A stretch of DNA of 16,966 bases from an uncultured Flavobacteriales bacterium (GTDB taxonomy: Bacteria; Bacteroidota; Bacteroidia; Flavobacteriales; Vicingaceae). The position numbers were made by a program, and so were the translations under genes. Shown in pieces: positions 1-7,366 of this stretch. Within the stretch, counting starts at the first letter, position 1. Each line of letters begins with the position of its first letter. Where the stretch lies: contig CAMPHX010000003.1 of NCBI GenBank assembly GCA_946886085.1, positions 1 to 16,966 on the forward strand, in the 5' to 3' direction. Below the pieces are notes generated by a model, which worked only from the letters and a program-made list of their open reading frames with translations, did no database searches and was not told where the DNA came from.

Positions 1-31
1 GTCTATAATGTCCGAATAAAAATTACTAGAT

Positions 32-1054
32 ATGAAAAATAACAACAAAATAATTATTCTGGTTTTATTACTTGCTGTAGCTGTTGCTGCTTACTTGTAT
101 TTTAATCAAGGAGGTACCACTTATAATGTTGAAGGAGCCAAAATGGATTTTGCGGTTGAAGATACCAGCTCCATTACTAAAATTTTTATTGTGGATAATC
201 AGGGAAAGCATGTTACCTTAGTGAAAGGAGAAAATTCGTGGTTGGTAAACAATAAGTACGATGCCAGACCGGATAATATTAGGTTATTAATGAAAACGTT
301 TAGCAGAATAGCTGTAAAAGCTCCGGTTCCTAAATCTGCTCAAGATAATATTATAAAAAGTATTGCCACAAAAGGTACTAAAGTAGAAATTTACCAAGGA
401 GGAGGACAACCATCTAAGGTTTATTATATGGGAAACTCTACTATGGATCAAACTGGGACTTATATGTTGTTGGAGACAGAAGGCGTAAAATCTTCTGTTC
501 CTTTTATTATGCATATTCCGGGATTTAAAGGGTTTTTATATTCTCGTTTTTTTACTGATAGCCAACAGTGGAGAGATGCTGCCATTTTTAAATATCAACC
601 TCAAGACATTCAAAAATTAGAAGTTACTTATTATGAAACGCCTGAACAATCTTTTACTATTACAAAAAAAGATACTTCGTTTATTATGACAGATAAAAAT
701 GACCAAGAAGTAAAAGCTCCTGCTAATAGAATCTTGGAATATTTAGAACGATACGAAAAAATTTATTATGAAATGGTTGATACTGAATCCAAACCGGAAC
801 TAATTGATTCTGTGCTTAATGCCCAACCTTTTATAAGAATTGCGGTTACTGATGTTGATGGAGAAATTAATGAAGTGATAGCTTACCACATGCCTAATTT
901 CAGACAAACATTAGATCCTGTTAGTGGAGAACCTTTTGAATATGATGTAGATAGAATGTATGCCAACATTAACAAAGAATTGTTTGTTTACATCCAATTT
1001 GCTACTTTTGATGAAATTACCGTTAAAAAAGACGACTTTTTAATTAAAAATTAA
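32..1054 (+). CDS. DUF4340 domain membrane-anchored protein
   Basis: A 340-residue protein with one N-terminal membrane segment (about residues 5-22, between a Lys/Asn-rich start and a Gly-Gly-Thr-Thr stretch). The rest is soluble and presumably periplasmic. The text after the anchor, with alternating 'I-x-K-I-x-I-x-D' strands and the 'W-L-V-N-N-K-Y-D-A-R-P' segment around residues 70-82, resembles DUF4340 proteins. These occur in Bacteroidota, often near gliding or ABC-type exporter genes; the biochemical role is unknown. The ATG at 32 is followed directly by the hydrophobic signal, which supports this start. The first 19 bases can be read as the end of an upstream gene (stop TAA at 17-19), so it may belong to an operon entering from the left. 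Family assignment is from recall of the pattern; function is not inferred. Confidence 0.8.
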   Translation: MKNNNKIIILVLLLAVAVAAYLYFNQGGTTYNVEGAKMDFAVEDTSSITKIFIVDNQGKHVTLVKGENSWLVNNKYDARPDNIRLLMKTFSRIAVKAPVPKSAQDNIIKSIATKGTKVEIYQGGGQPSKVYYMGNSTMDQTGTYMLLETEGVKSSVPFIMHIPGFKGFLYSRFFTDSQQWRDAAIFKYQPQDIQKLEVTYYETPEQSFTITKKDTSFIMTDKNDQEVKAPANRILEYLERYEKIYYEMVDTESKPELIDSVLNAQPFIRIAVTDVDGEINEVIAYHMPNFRQTLDPVSGEPFEYDVDRMYANINKELFVYIQFATFDEITVKKDDFLIKN

Positions 1055-1090
1055 AGCAGTCTGTTTTTATAAATTCATTATTAGCAGCTC

Positions 1091-1852
1091 ATGTCAACTC
1101 CTGTTTCGGTTGTGATTATTACTTACAATGAAGAAAGAAACATTGCTCGTTGTATCAAGTCTGTTTTACCCATTGCTGATGAAATAATTGTAGTAGATTC
1201 TTTTTCTACCGACAATACCGAAAAAATTTGTTTGGAATATAAGGTAACGTTTATTCAACATCCGTTTGAAGGACATATTGAGCAAAAAAACTACGCACTT
1301 GCTCAAGCCAATTTTGATTATGTACTCTCGCTTGATGCTGATGAAGCACTTTCTGACAAGTTATTAGAGGAAGTGAAGCAAATTAAAGCCGACTGCATAA
1401 AAGATGCTTACAGCTTTAATAGGTTGACCAATTTTTGTGGCAAATGGATAAAACATTGCGGTTGGTATCCCGATAAAAAAACACGCCTTTGGAACAAAAA
1501 CAAAGGAAAATGGGGAGGCATTAATCCGCACGATAAAGTAATAATGCAGCCTCAAACAACTACGCAGCACATAAATGCAGATATTTTACACTACTCTTTT
1601 AATAGTATTGATGAGCATTTAAAACAAATAGCTTACTTTACAGATATCAGCTCAAAAGCTGCTTTCGAAAAAGGTATAAAGAGTAATGATTTCAAAATAT
1701 GGTATAAAACGGTATTCAAATTTTTTAGAGATTACATTTTAAAATTAGGAATACTAGATGGTAAGTACGGCTACATTATTTGTAAAAACTCTGCTTACGC
1801 TAAATATTTGAAATACACCAAGCTTAAGCACTTACACGAAAACAAAAAATAA
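1091..1852 (+). CDS. Family 2 glycosyltransferase, WaaE/KdtX-like
   Basis: A 253-residue GT-A fold glycosyltransferase. The N-terminus 'S-V-V-I-I-T-Y-N-E-E-R-N-I' (residues 6-18) is the nucleotide-binding start of GT2 enzymes, 'V-V-D-S-F-S-T-D-N-T' (35-43) is the second conserved block, and D82-A-D84 is the metal-binding DxD. Full length is about 250 residues, as in the WaaE-like group that adds a sugar to lipopolysaccharide inner core; the basic C-terminal tail also fits that group. It is cytoplasmic and probably membrane-peripheral, working on a nucleotide-sugar donor. It is followed after one base by another glycosyltransferase, so the two are probably co-transcribed and act on the same envelope glycan. 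Donor and acceptor cannot be told from the sequence. Confidence 0.88.
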   Translation: MSTPVSVVIITYNEERNIARCIKSVLPIADEIIVVDSFSTDNTEKICLEYKVTFIQHPFEGHIEQKNYALAQANFDYVLSLDADEALSDKLLEEVKQIKADCIKDAYSFNRLTNFCGKWIKHCGWYPDKKTRLWNKNKGKWGGINPHDKVIMQPQTTTQHINADILHYSFNSIDEHLKQIAYFTDISSKAAFEKGIKSNDFKIWYKTVFKFFRDYILKLGILDGKYGYIICKNSAYAKYLKYTKLKHLHENKK

Positions 1853-1853
1853 C

Positions 1854-2939
1854 TTGAATTCGCAACCAGAAAATATCTGTTTTTTTAATACTACCACTTT
1901 TTGGGGCGGAGGAGAAAAATGGCATTATGAAGCTGCTGTTATGGCAAGCGAACAAGGTATTCCAACATTTTTTGTGTCCTCGCCACATAGTGTGTTAAAT
2001 GAAAAATTAGCCTCAACAAAGGTGATGCAATTTCCTATTCGTAATAGTAAGTTGGGGTTTTTATCGGTGGCTAAAGTAAAAAAGCTCGCTCAATTTTTTA
2101 AAGATAATAAAATTACTATGGTAGTTTTTAATAGTCCTGTTGATTTAAAAACAGGCGGATTAGCAGCTTATATGGCTAAAGTGCCAATAGTTGTTTACCG
2201 CAGAGGCATTGCTGTTGAGGTAAAAAAGAAAACCCTTACTACTTGGTTATTTAAAAAAGTAATCACGCATTTTATTTTTAATTCTGCTGCTACAAAAGCC
2301 TTAATGGTTAAGAATTTTGAGGACATTATCAACACCAAAAAATCGGCAATAATTTATAATGCTATTGATTTTTCGGCTTTTACCACAACAGAAAAAACCA
2401 ACACTTCTCCAACAATAATTATTGGCAATGCTGGTAGGTTGGTTACCCAAAAAGCACAACATTACTTGGTGGATATCGCTCGTATTTTAAAAGCTAAAAA
2501 CATCGCTTTTGAAATTCATATTGCCGGAGACGGACCAAGATATGATGAATTAAAAGCGTTAATTGAAGCTAACCAGTTAGAAAACCAAGTTAAGTTATTG
2601 GGTTTTGTAAAAGACATGAATGAATTTATGAATACGCTGGACATTTTTGTCTCCACTGCTAAGTGGGAAGGTTTTGGTTTTGTACTTGCCGAAGCCATGG
2701 CACATAAATTACCCTGTATTGCGTTTGATATCAGTAGCAACCCCGAGCTTATTCATAACAATACTACCGGGTTTTTAGTGCCGGCTTTTGATGTGAAAGT
2801 TTTTGCTCGCCAAATAGAAAAGCTCATTAACGATAAAACCTTACGCCACGAAATGGGCAACAAAGCTTACCAATTTGCTATCAATAACTTTGATAAACAA
2901 CATCAGTTTAACACCTTTTTGGAGTTTGTGAAAGGGTGA
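1854..2939 (+). CDS. Family 4 glycosyltransferase (GT-B fold), TTG start
   Basis: A 361-residue GT-B glycosyltransferase. The N-terminal 'T-F-W-G-G-G-E-K-W' (residues 16-24) is the glycine-rich acceptor-side loop. 'G-N-A-G-R-L-V-T-Q-K' (about 192-201) starts the donor domain. E272-x7-E280 within 'W-E-G-F-G-F-V-L-A-E-A-M' is the GT4 donor-binding signature. The start must be TTG at 1854: the same frame has a TGA at 1809 and no ATG between, while the first in-frame ATG would remove the glycine-rich loop. The gene begins one base after the preceding GT2 stop, so translation is probably coupled. It likely transfers a hexose to lipopolysaccharide or another surface glycan. It ends just before an attC-like inverted repeat. 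Confidence 0.88.
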   Translation: MNSQPENICFFNTTTFWGGGEKWHYEAAVMASEQGIPTFFVSSPHSVLNEKLASTKVMQFPIRNSKLGFLSVAKVKKLAQFFKDNKITMVVFNSPVDLKTGGLAAYMAKVPIVVYRRGIAVEVKKKTLTTWLFKKVITHFIFNSAATKALMVKNFEDIINTKKSAIIYNAIDFSAFTTTEKTNTSPTIIIGNAGRLVTQKAQHYLVDIARILKAKNIAFEIHIAGDGPRYDELKALIEANQLENQVKLLGFVKDMNEFMNTLDIFVSTAKWEGFGFVLAEAMAHKLPCIAFDISSNPELIHNNTTGFLVPAFDVKVFARQIEKLINDKTLRHEMGNKAYQFAINNFDKQHQFNTFLEFVKG

Positions 2940-2949
2940 GGTTGGGGGG

Positions 2950-3039
2950 TAACGGTTTAGCGATTGGCGCTGTGCGGCATACCTTAAATTTAATAATTTT
3001 CTGTCAGCCGTGCCGCATAGAGCCAAACGTATGTTAGCG
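2950..3039. repeat. attC-like foldable inverted repeat, site A
   Basis: Imperfect inverted repeat with an internal loop. The left arm is TTGGC (2964-2968), gctg, then TGCGGCA (2973-2979). The right arm is TGCCGCA (3011-3017), taga, then GCCAA (3022-3026). The arms pair exactly except for the opposed 4-base spacers. The outside carries short cores, TAACGG at 2950-2955 and GTTAGCG at 3033-3039. The same plan, including the 'gctg' spacer and a 't-n-g-a' spacer, recurs at 3664-3793 (site B). The stop codon of the minus-strand lipoprotein gene lies inside the right core. The layout (core, spacer, inner stem, loop, inner stem, spacer, core) matches integron attC sites, though the cores are not the classic 7-mers. 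A bidirectional terminator between convergent genes is the alternative; no T-run follows the stem. Confidence 0.55.
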
Positions 3040-3645
3040 TGTCGTTGTATTGAGTTGTTCTATTAAAAATTTTGCTTTTTGTTTTTCAAATTTTGACGGT
3101 TGCTCGATGTTTTGTTTTAATAATAATGCAATACTGTCTGTTGATAGTGTATTGCATATTGGATTGCCAACATGCTCAAAAAAATAATTATAGTGGTTAA
3201 TAATTAAGCTGTCAAAATTGTTTTTTGGTATGGTATTAATTTTTTCTGAACGATCTAATATAGAAAAGTACTCTATTATGCTTTTAGTCCCCTTTTCCAG
3301 TAAAGCAAAAGTTACTTTATTTGTTAGATGTCTGTAAATTCCTTTTTCAGTAGGGTCTAAATTAACCATAAAAACATGGATGTCTTGGTCACGTAATTGG
3401 TTTCTTGGATGTTTTTTTAGAAGAATGTCTAAAATGCCAATATGAAGATTATATTTTGCATTTTTTATTGTATCATAACTAAGGTCGCATATAATTGTCT
3501 CCTGGGTATTACTGTCGATGCTGTCTATTGAATCTTTTTTAGTTCGTACAGTTTCTTGATTCCTTGTTGTCGCCTTATCTGTTTCAGTGTTGTCGCACGA
3601 GAAAATCAGAAAGGAAATTGTCAATATGTAAATAATATGCTTCAT
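3034..3645 (-). CDS. Small putative lipoprotein, unknown function
   Basis: A 203-residue protein read from the ATG at 3645, which directly precedes a lipoprotein signal (hydrophobic residues 4-16, lipobox L-I-F-S-C with Cys17). An in-frame ATG at 3666 would add seven polar residues before the signal and is less likely. After the cysteine come about 30 hydrophilic, Asp/Thr/Lys-rich residues typical of a tether, then a mixed soluble domain with no motif I recognise. It would be anchored in the envelope. It faces the opposite way to the glycosyltransferase genes and sits alone between two attC-like repeats: the start is about 20 bases from the core of site B, and the stop lies within the core of site A. 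That is how a gene sits in an integron cassette. Function unknown. Confidence 0.7.
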   Translation of the reverse strand: MKHIIYILTISFLIFSCDNTETDKATTRNQETVRTKKDSIDSIDSNTQETIICDLSYDTIKNAKYNLHIGILDILLKKHPRNQLRDQDIHVFMVNLDPTEKGIYRHLTNKVTFALLEKGTKSIIEYFSILDRSEKINTIPKNNFDSLIINHYNYFFEHVGNPICNTLSTDSIALLLKQNIEQPSKFEKQKAKFLIEQLNTTTR

Positions 3646-3663
3646 GTTTTTTGTCTGTCGATA

Positions 3664-3793
3664 CAACGGGCTTGGGCTAAAAGCTGGTGGGCTTTAAAAA
3701 GCACTTACTTGTCCGCCACAACAAAAGTACCAAAAAGAGATAAGGTTTCATTTAGCACTTTCCGCCCACTTGATTTTAGCCCATGTTACCGCC
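3664..3793. repeat. attC-like foldable inverted repeat, site B
   Basis: Left arm GGGCTAAAA (3674-3682), gctg, GTGGGC (3687-3692). Right arm GCCCAC (3764-3769), ttga, TTTTAGCCC (3774-3782). All 15 arm bases pair around an opposed 4-base internal loop, as in site A at 2950-3039. Outer cores are CAACGG (3664-3669) and GTTACCG (3785-3791), close to TAACGG and GTTAGCG of site A. The arm sequences differ from those of site A while spacers, cores and geometry are kept, which points to conserved shape. The loop between the arms is about 70 bases, long for a terminator and within the range known for attC sites. An AUG-less open frame on the plus strand across this region has no support as a gene. Confidence 0.55.
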
Positions 3794-3955
3794 TGTGGTT
3801 CTGTCCTTCGGGGTCATTGTCCGCCATATTTGCAGCGTTTTAAAATCCGTTTACCTGACTTGAAAAATGTTTTTTTGTCTGGCGGCTATGAGCGGTCGGG
3901 AAAGATTTAATTTTTGCGAAGCGAGGGATTTTTTTCTGTCTTACCGTGCGATGGC
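3794..3955. other. Non-coding stretch between repeats B and C
   Basis: No credible gene. It holds a weaker inverted pair, CCGCCA (3821-3826) with TGGCGG (3880-3885), and the 17-mer AAAGATTTAATTTTTGC at 3901-3917, which recurs exactly on the opposite strand at 16028-16044. The phrase TTGTCCGCCA occurs here and again inside site B about 110 bases earlier. The stretch looks like worn repeat sequence rather than a decayed gene. Confidence 0.5.
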
Positions 3956-4062
3956 TTTTGGCATATCTTTTTGTTTGCGGGTCGGCTTTAGCTCTTTGCC
4001 GCCCGCAGGAACGAGGACGGCAATGTGCTAAAAGTGTGTAGGAACAAAAAGTATGACAAAAA
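3956..4062. repeat. Folded repeat, copy C (left flank of metal operon)
   Basis: A two-tier inverted repeat. The inner tier is TTTAGC (3987-3992), tct, TTGCCG (3996-4001) against CGGCAA (4018-4023), tgt, GCTAAA (4027-4032). The outer tier is the 20 bases at 3956-3975 against 4043-4062, pairing TTTTG, CATA, C and TTTTTGTT with one mismatch (G opposite A) and one extra T. Copy D at 15825-15979 has the same plan in the same orientation, with different but still complementary stem bases. The left single-stranded segment GCGGGTcGGc (3978-3987) matches GCGGGTgGGg in copy D. It starts 26 bases after the end of the ATPase gene, so a role in ending that transcript is possible. Confidence 0.6.
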
Positions 4063-4088
4063 GAAGTGCTGGCTTTATTTGTTCTATT

Positions 4089-5975
4089 TTACTCTTTGAA
4101 ATTCATTAATCTTAAACTTGTCAAAATTACAATGAGTGTTACTCCTACATCTGCTGCAATGGCGAAAACCAAATTGCTGTAACCGATGAACGCAAGGGTT
4201 ATGAATATCAATTTTACTGCTATTGCTCCAATAGTGTTGAATTTTATTCTTTGCAAAGTTTTATTGCTTAAACGAATAAGAAAAGGGATAAGTGAAAGTT
4301 TGTCATTCATCAAAGCAATGTTTGCGGTTTCTATGGCGGTGTCGCTTCCTGCTGCTCCCATTGCTATTCCTATAGTTGATTGGGCTAATGCAGGTGCATC
4401 ATTGATGCCATCGCCTACCATTGCTACTTTTCCATATTGTCGCAAGAGTTCTTTGATTTTTTCGGCTTTGTTTTCGGGTAACATATTCCCGAATATTTTT
4501 TTGATGCCTACTTGATATGCTACATAGTTTGCTGCTTTTTCGCTGTCGCCTGTGAGCATTATTGGTTCTATATTCATTGCTTCAATTTCCTTTAACGCTG
4601 CTGCACTATCAGGTTTTATTTCGTCCATTAAACCGATAATTCCTGCTACTCCGTTTCCAAAACTTACTACTACACTTGTTTTGCCTTGTGCTGAAAGTTC
4701 CGCAACAATTTTTTCTGCTTCGCTGTCGGTGTGGTGATGTTCTTTGATAAAATCTAATTTGCCTACATAAATTGTTTCATCCTCACATACCAAACATTTT
4801 GCGGTTGCACCTTTTCCCATGATGCTTTTGAAACCTTCGGTTTTGTGAGGTTCAAATCCTTCTTTTATACTTGCATCAACAATAGCTTGTGCTAATGGAT
4901 GTTCACTGAAAATTTCTGCTCCTGCGGTACAAGCCAATAATTCTTCACGACTTATTCCGTTTAACGGAATTACATCGCTAACAATCGGATTTCCGAACGT
5001 GATGGTTCGTGTTTTGTCTAAGGCAATGGCTTTGATGTTTGCCATAGCTTCTACATATTTTCCGCCTTTGACTAATGCTCCTTTGGCTGATGCGTTACCG
5101 ATAGCAGCATAAATGGCAACAGGTGTTGAGATAACCAAGGCACAGGGACAAGCAATAACTAAAAGAGTGATAGCTTGCAATAGCCAATGGTCAAAATCTA
5201 ATTGGAGAAAGTAAACTGGTATGATGAATAACAATACCGCCAATGCTATCATAGTAGGCGTGTAGTATTTTGAAAACTGCTGAATAAACTTCTGTGTTTC
5301 GCTTTTGTTAGCGGTGGCTTCAAAAGTCAGGCGAACAATTTTTGAAAATGTGGTATCAACAGAAAGTTTGGTTGTCTCCATTTCTATAAAACCATTTTTG
5401 TTTAGTGTTCCAGCAAAAAGATTGTCGCCTGTGTGCTTGTCTTTGGGGATGGGTTCGCCTGTGATGGCAGCTTCGTCAACGGTAGTTTCGCCTGAAATTA
5501 TTTTGCCGTCAAGCGGAATCATTTCACCGGGTTTTACCTGAATGGTGGTGCCTACCACAATTTTATCTATCGAAACAAACTTATTTTCAGCATTAACAAA
5601 AGCAGTTTTTGGTGCTTTCTTTACCAATTCATCTAAGGCAGATTTTGAATTTTCTATCCCAATATCTTCCAATCGCTCACCCAATACATATAACACAACC
5701 AATACCGCTGCTTCGGGAAATTCTTTTAAATAAAATGCACCGATTACAGCAATTAGCATCAATAGATTGATATTGCTGAATTGCAGTTTGAAAATGGCTT
5801 TAATGCCACTCCACAAAACTTTATAACCGATTGCCAGAATAAAGAATGAGAAAATAAAAGGTGCATAAGGCATAGGTATGTTAATGCCGATAATGGATAA
5901 AACTTCTAATGCAACCACTATCGTGATTGCAAAAAGAAGAAAGAGGAATTTTTTATCGTTGTATGGTAATTTCAT
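4089..5975 (-). CDS. P1B-type heavy-metal ATPase, Zn/Cd/Pb class, variant DKTRT
   Basis: A 628-residue inner-membrane P-type ATPase exporting a soft divalent cation using ATP. In order: N-terminal membrane helices (about residues 10-75), actuator loop with the TGEP motif in 'D-E-A-A-I-T-G-E-P', membrane site C276-P-C278, phosphorylation loop D320-K-T-R-T324, H359-P360 in 'S-E-H-P-L-A', 'L-T-G-D', hinge G521-D-G-I-N-D526-A-P, then K588 and D609-x-G611 in the last two helices. CPC plus Lys plus DxG, with Lys and Asp 21 residues apart, is the P1B-2 (ZntA/CadA) pattern for Zn, Cd or Pb. There is no N-terminal metal-binding (HMA) domain. The oddity is Arg323 where almost every P-type ATPase has Gly in DKTGT (codon CGA; one base from GGA). 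It is last in the operon, 99 bases after the adaptor gene. Confidence 0.93.
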   Translation of the reverse strand: MKLPYNDKKFLFLLFAITIVVALEVLSIIGINIPMPYAPFIFSFFILAIGYKVLWSGIKAIFKLQFSNINLLMLIAVIGAFYLKEFPEAAVLVVLYVLGERLEDIGIENSKSALDELVKKAPKTAFVNAENKFVSIDKIVVGTTIQVKPGEMIPLDGKIISGETTVDEAAITGEPIPKDKHTGDNLFAGTLNKNGFIEMETTKLSVDTTFSKIVRLTFEATANKSETQKFIQQFSKYYTPTMIALAVLLFIIPVYFLQLDFDHWLLQAITLLVIACPCALVISTPVAIYAAIGNASAKGALVKGGKYVEAMANIKAIALDKTRTITFGNPIVSDVIPLNGISREELLACTAGAEIFSEHPLAQAIVDASIKEGFEPHKTEGFKSIMGKGATAKCLVCEDETIYVGKLDFIKEHHHTDSEAEKIVAELSAQGKTSVVVSFGNGVAGIIGLMDEIKPDSAAALKEIEAMNIEPIMLTGDSEKAANYVAYQVGIKKIFGNMLPENKAEKIKELLRQYGKVAMVGDGINDAPALAQSTIGIAMGAAGSDTAIETANIALMNDKLSLIPFLIRLSNKTLQRIKFNTIGAIAVKLIFITLAFIGYSNLVFAIAADVGVTLIVILTSLRLMNFKE

Positions 5976-5990
5976 TGTTTTTGAATTTTA

Positions 5991-6066
5991 ATATGGTGGG
6001 CGTGAGAACCTGATTATGAAAATCCTCTTTGATATGAGGAAAAAGAAATCAAGCCTCCGCCCATAT
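5991..6066 (-). promoter_or_regulatory. Possible structured leader of the ATPase gene
   Basis: The 99-base gap before the ATPase start can fold. Read on the minus strand, ATAT-GGGCG (6066-6058) pairs with CGCCC-acc-ATAT (6002-5991), and a small hairpin CCTC/GAGG lies inside. No T-run follows, so a simple terminator is unlikely. It could be an mRNA processing or stability structure, or a leader that tunes ATPase level apart from the pump genes. I found no match to the NiCo or other metal riboswitches I know. Confidence 0.3.
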
Positions 6067-6074
6067 ATTTTTAG

Positions 6075-7355
6075 TTAATGTTCATGTCCTTCACCTTGAT
6101 TGGTCATTTTAGCCAGAATGAAAAATGCTCCGTTTACCACCACTTTACTGTTGGCAGGTATTTCTTTGAGTATCGTTATTTCGCTGTAACCAACGTCTGT
6201 TGTTCCTTTTCGAACAGGTATTTTTTCAAAGGTTATCCCTTCTTCCTGATGGTCATGCTCCGCTTTTTCTTCTTCGTGTTTGTGTCCTTGTTCATCATGC
6301 TCGTGTTCTTCTGCTTCTTCCGCATGTTCGTGATGCTCATCTTCAGCATGAGCATCCGTAACAATAAAAATATAGTCTTGTCCTTCGTGGTTTACAATGG
6401 CATTGGTAGGCACTGCGTCAACCGTTGCGTTTTCTAAACTTACGAGTGCAGTAATGCTCATTCCGTCTATCAAGCCCTGCTTATCGCCTTTTACATTGGC
6501 ATGAACAGCAACAGTTTTAGTATTGGGTTCAAAGGTGTTGCTGACTGCATAAACTTCTGCATCATATTCCTTGCCGGGATTATTGGTAAGCGTGAAATGT
6601 ATAATTTGTCCGACTTTCAGTTTCGGTAAATCTTTCTCATACACATATAAGTCAAGATGTAGTTGGCTGTTGTCCACAATGTCTGCAATGGGCTTGTTGG
6701 CATCAACATAACTTCCAAGATTGACATAAATGTTGCTGATAATTCCGTTAATTGGGCTTCTGACACTGATAACGGATTGAATATTGTCACTTGTGAGTTC
6801 AGCAGCATTAATTCCAAGCAATTCCAATTGTTTTTTTAGGCTTGCTTTTTGAGCTTTCAGGGCATTTAGTTCACTCTCCGCTTCCTGTAGTTTTTTTACA
6901 GATGTCGCATTGCCTTGTTGGAGTTCCTTTTGTCGGTTGTACTCAATTTCTGCCAATGTCAGTTTAGATGAAACCGTTAAAAATTCCTCTTGCATGATAA
7001 TGAAATTGGTATTGGAAAGTGTTGCCAATACTTGACCTTTACTTACCGTATTTCCCTGTTGAATTGGAAGTGTGTTAACGATTCCACCAAATAGCGAGGT
7101 TACACTTGCCTGATTGTTATTCGGAACACGTAAAAGCCCATTGAGTTTCAATGTGGCTGTAAGCTGCTTTTTTTCAATACTTCCGTATTCAATACCGATG
7201 GATTTTATTTGTTCTTCGGTAAGTGTTGCCGTATTCGAATTTTCGTGTTCGTCATGGTGTTCGGTTTCTTCCCCATGATTTTCTGTTTTATTACCTGTGC
7301 AGGATGCCAACATGATTGATGTGGTTATTGCTGCGATATATAATGTATATTTCAT
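6075..7355 (-). CDS. CzcB/CusB-family RND efflux adaptor lipoprotein, His-rich
   Basis: A 426-residue periplasmic adaptor joining the RND pump to the outer-membrane factor. A lipoprotein signal ends at L-A-S-C19, so it is anchored by lipid. A short His/Glu-rich stretch follows (residues 27-39). The barrel-sandwich half-motif (about 82-115: 'V-T-S-L-F-G-G-I-V-N-T-L-P-I-Q-Q-G') precedes an alpha-hairpin coiled coil rich in Glu, Leu and Lys (about 125-180), the second lipoyl half ('V-R-S-P-I-N-G-I-I-S', near 197) and a beta-barrel. Residues 334-373 are a low-complexity insert with ten histidines among Glu/Asp, and the protein ends G-H-E-H. Such segments bind Zn, Ni or Co loosely and may collect metal for the pump. 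It starts 11 bases after the pump gene and is surely co-transcribed. Confidence 0.93.
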   Translation of the reverse strand: MKYTLYIAAITTSIMLASCTGNKTENHGEETEHHDEHENSNTATLTEEQIKSIGIEYGSIEKKQLTATLKLNGLLRVPNNNQASVTSLFGGIVNTLPIQQGNTVSKGQVLATLSNTNFIIMQEEFLTVSSKLTLAEIEYNRQKELQQGNATSVKKLQEAESELNALKAQKASLKKQLELLGINAAELTSDNIQSVISVRSPINGIISNIYVNLGSYVDANKPIADIVDNSQLHLDLYVYEKDLPKLKVGQIIHFTLTNNPGKEYDAEVYAVSNTFEPNTKTVAVHANVKGDKQGLIDGMSITALVSLENATVDAVPTNAIVNHEGQDYIFIVTDAHAEDEHHEHAEEAEEHEHDEQGHKHEEEKAEHDHQEEGITFEKIPVRKGTTDVGYSEITILKEIPANSKVVVNGAFFILAKMTNQGEGHEH

Positions 7356-7366
7356 TGTTCTAAATT

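Noticed and set aside
3556..3843. A 95-codon plus-strand frame crossing the lipoprotein start and site B
   Set aside because: It runs through an inverted repeat, has no recognisable domain or start signal, and overlaps a better-supported gene with a lipoprotein signal.
2940..4088. CRISPR array
   Set aside because: The repeats here are few, differ in sequence, are unevenly spaced and fold on themselves; there are no regular direct repeats with spacers and no cas genes.
5976..6074. A NiCo (czcD-type) or other known metal riboswitch before the ATPase
   Set aside because: The conserved purine-rich junction sequences of that class are not seen; only simple pairing is present.
6078..6437. A 119-codon plus-strand frame rich in Phe and Met opposite the adaptor's end
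   Set aside because: The Phe/Met bias is simply the complement of the Glu/His repeat codons of the adaptor.
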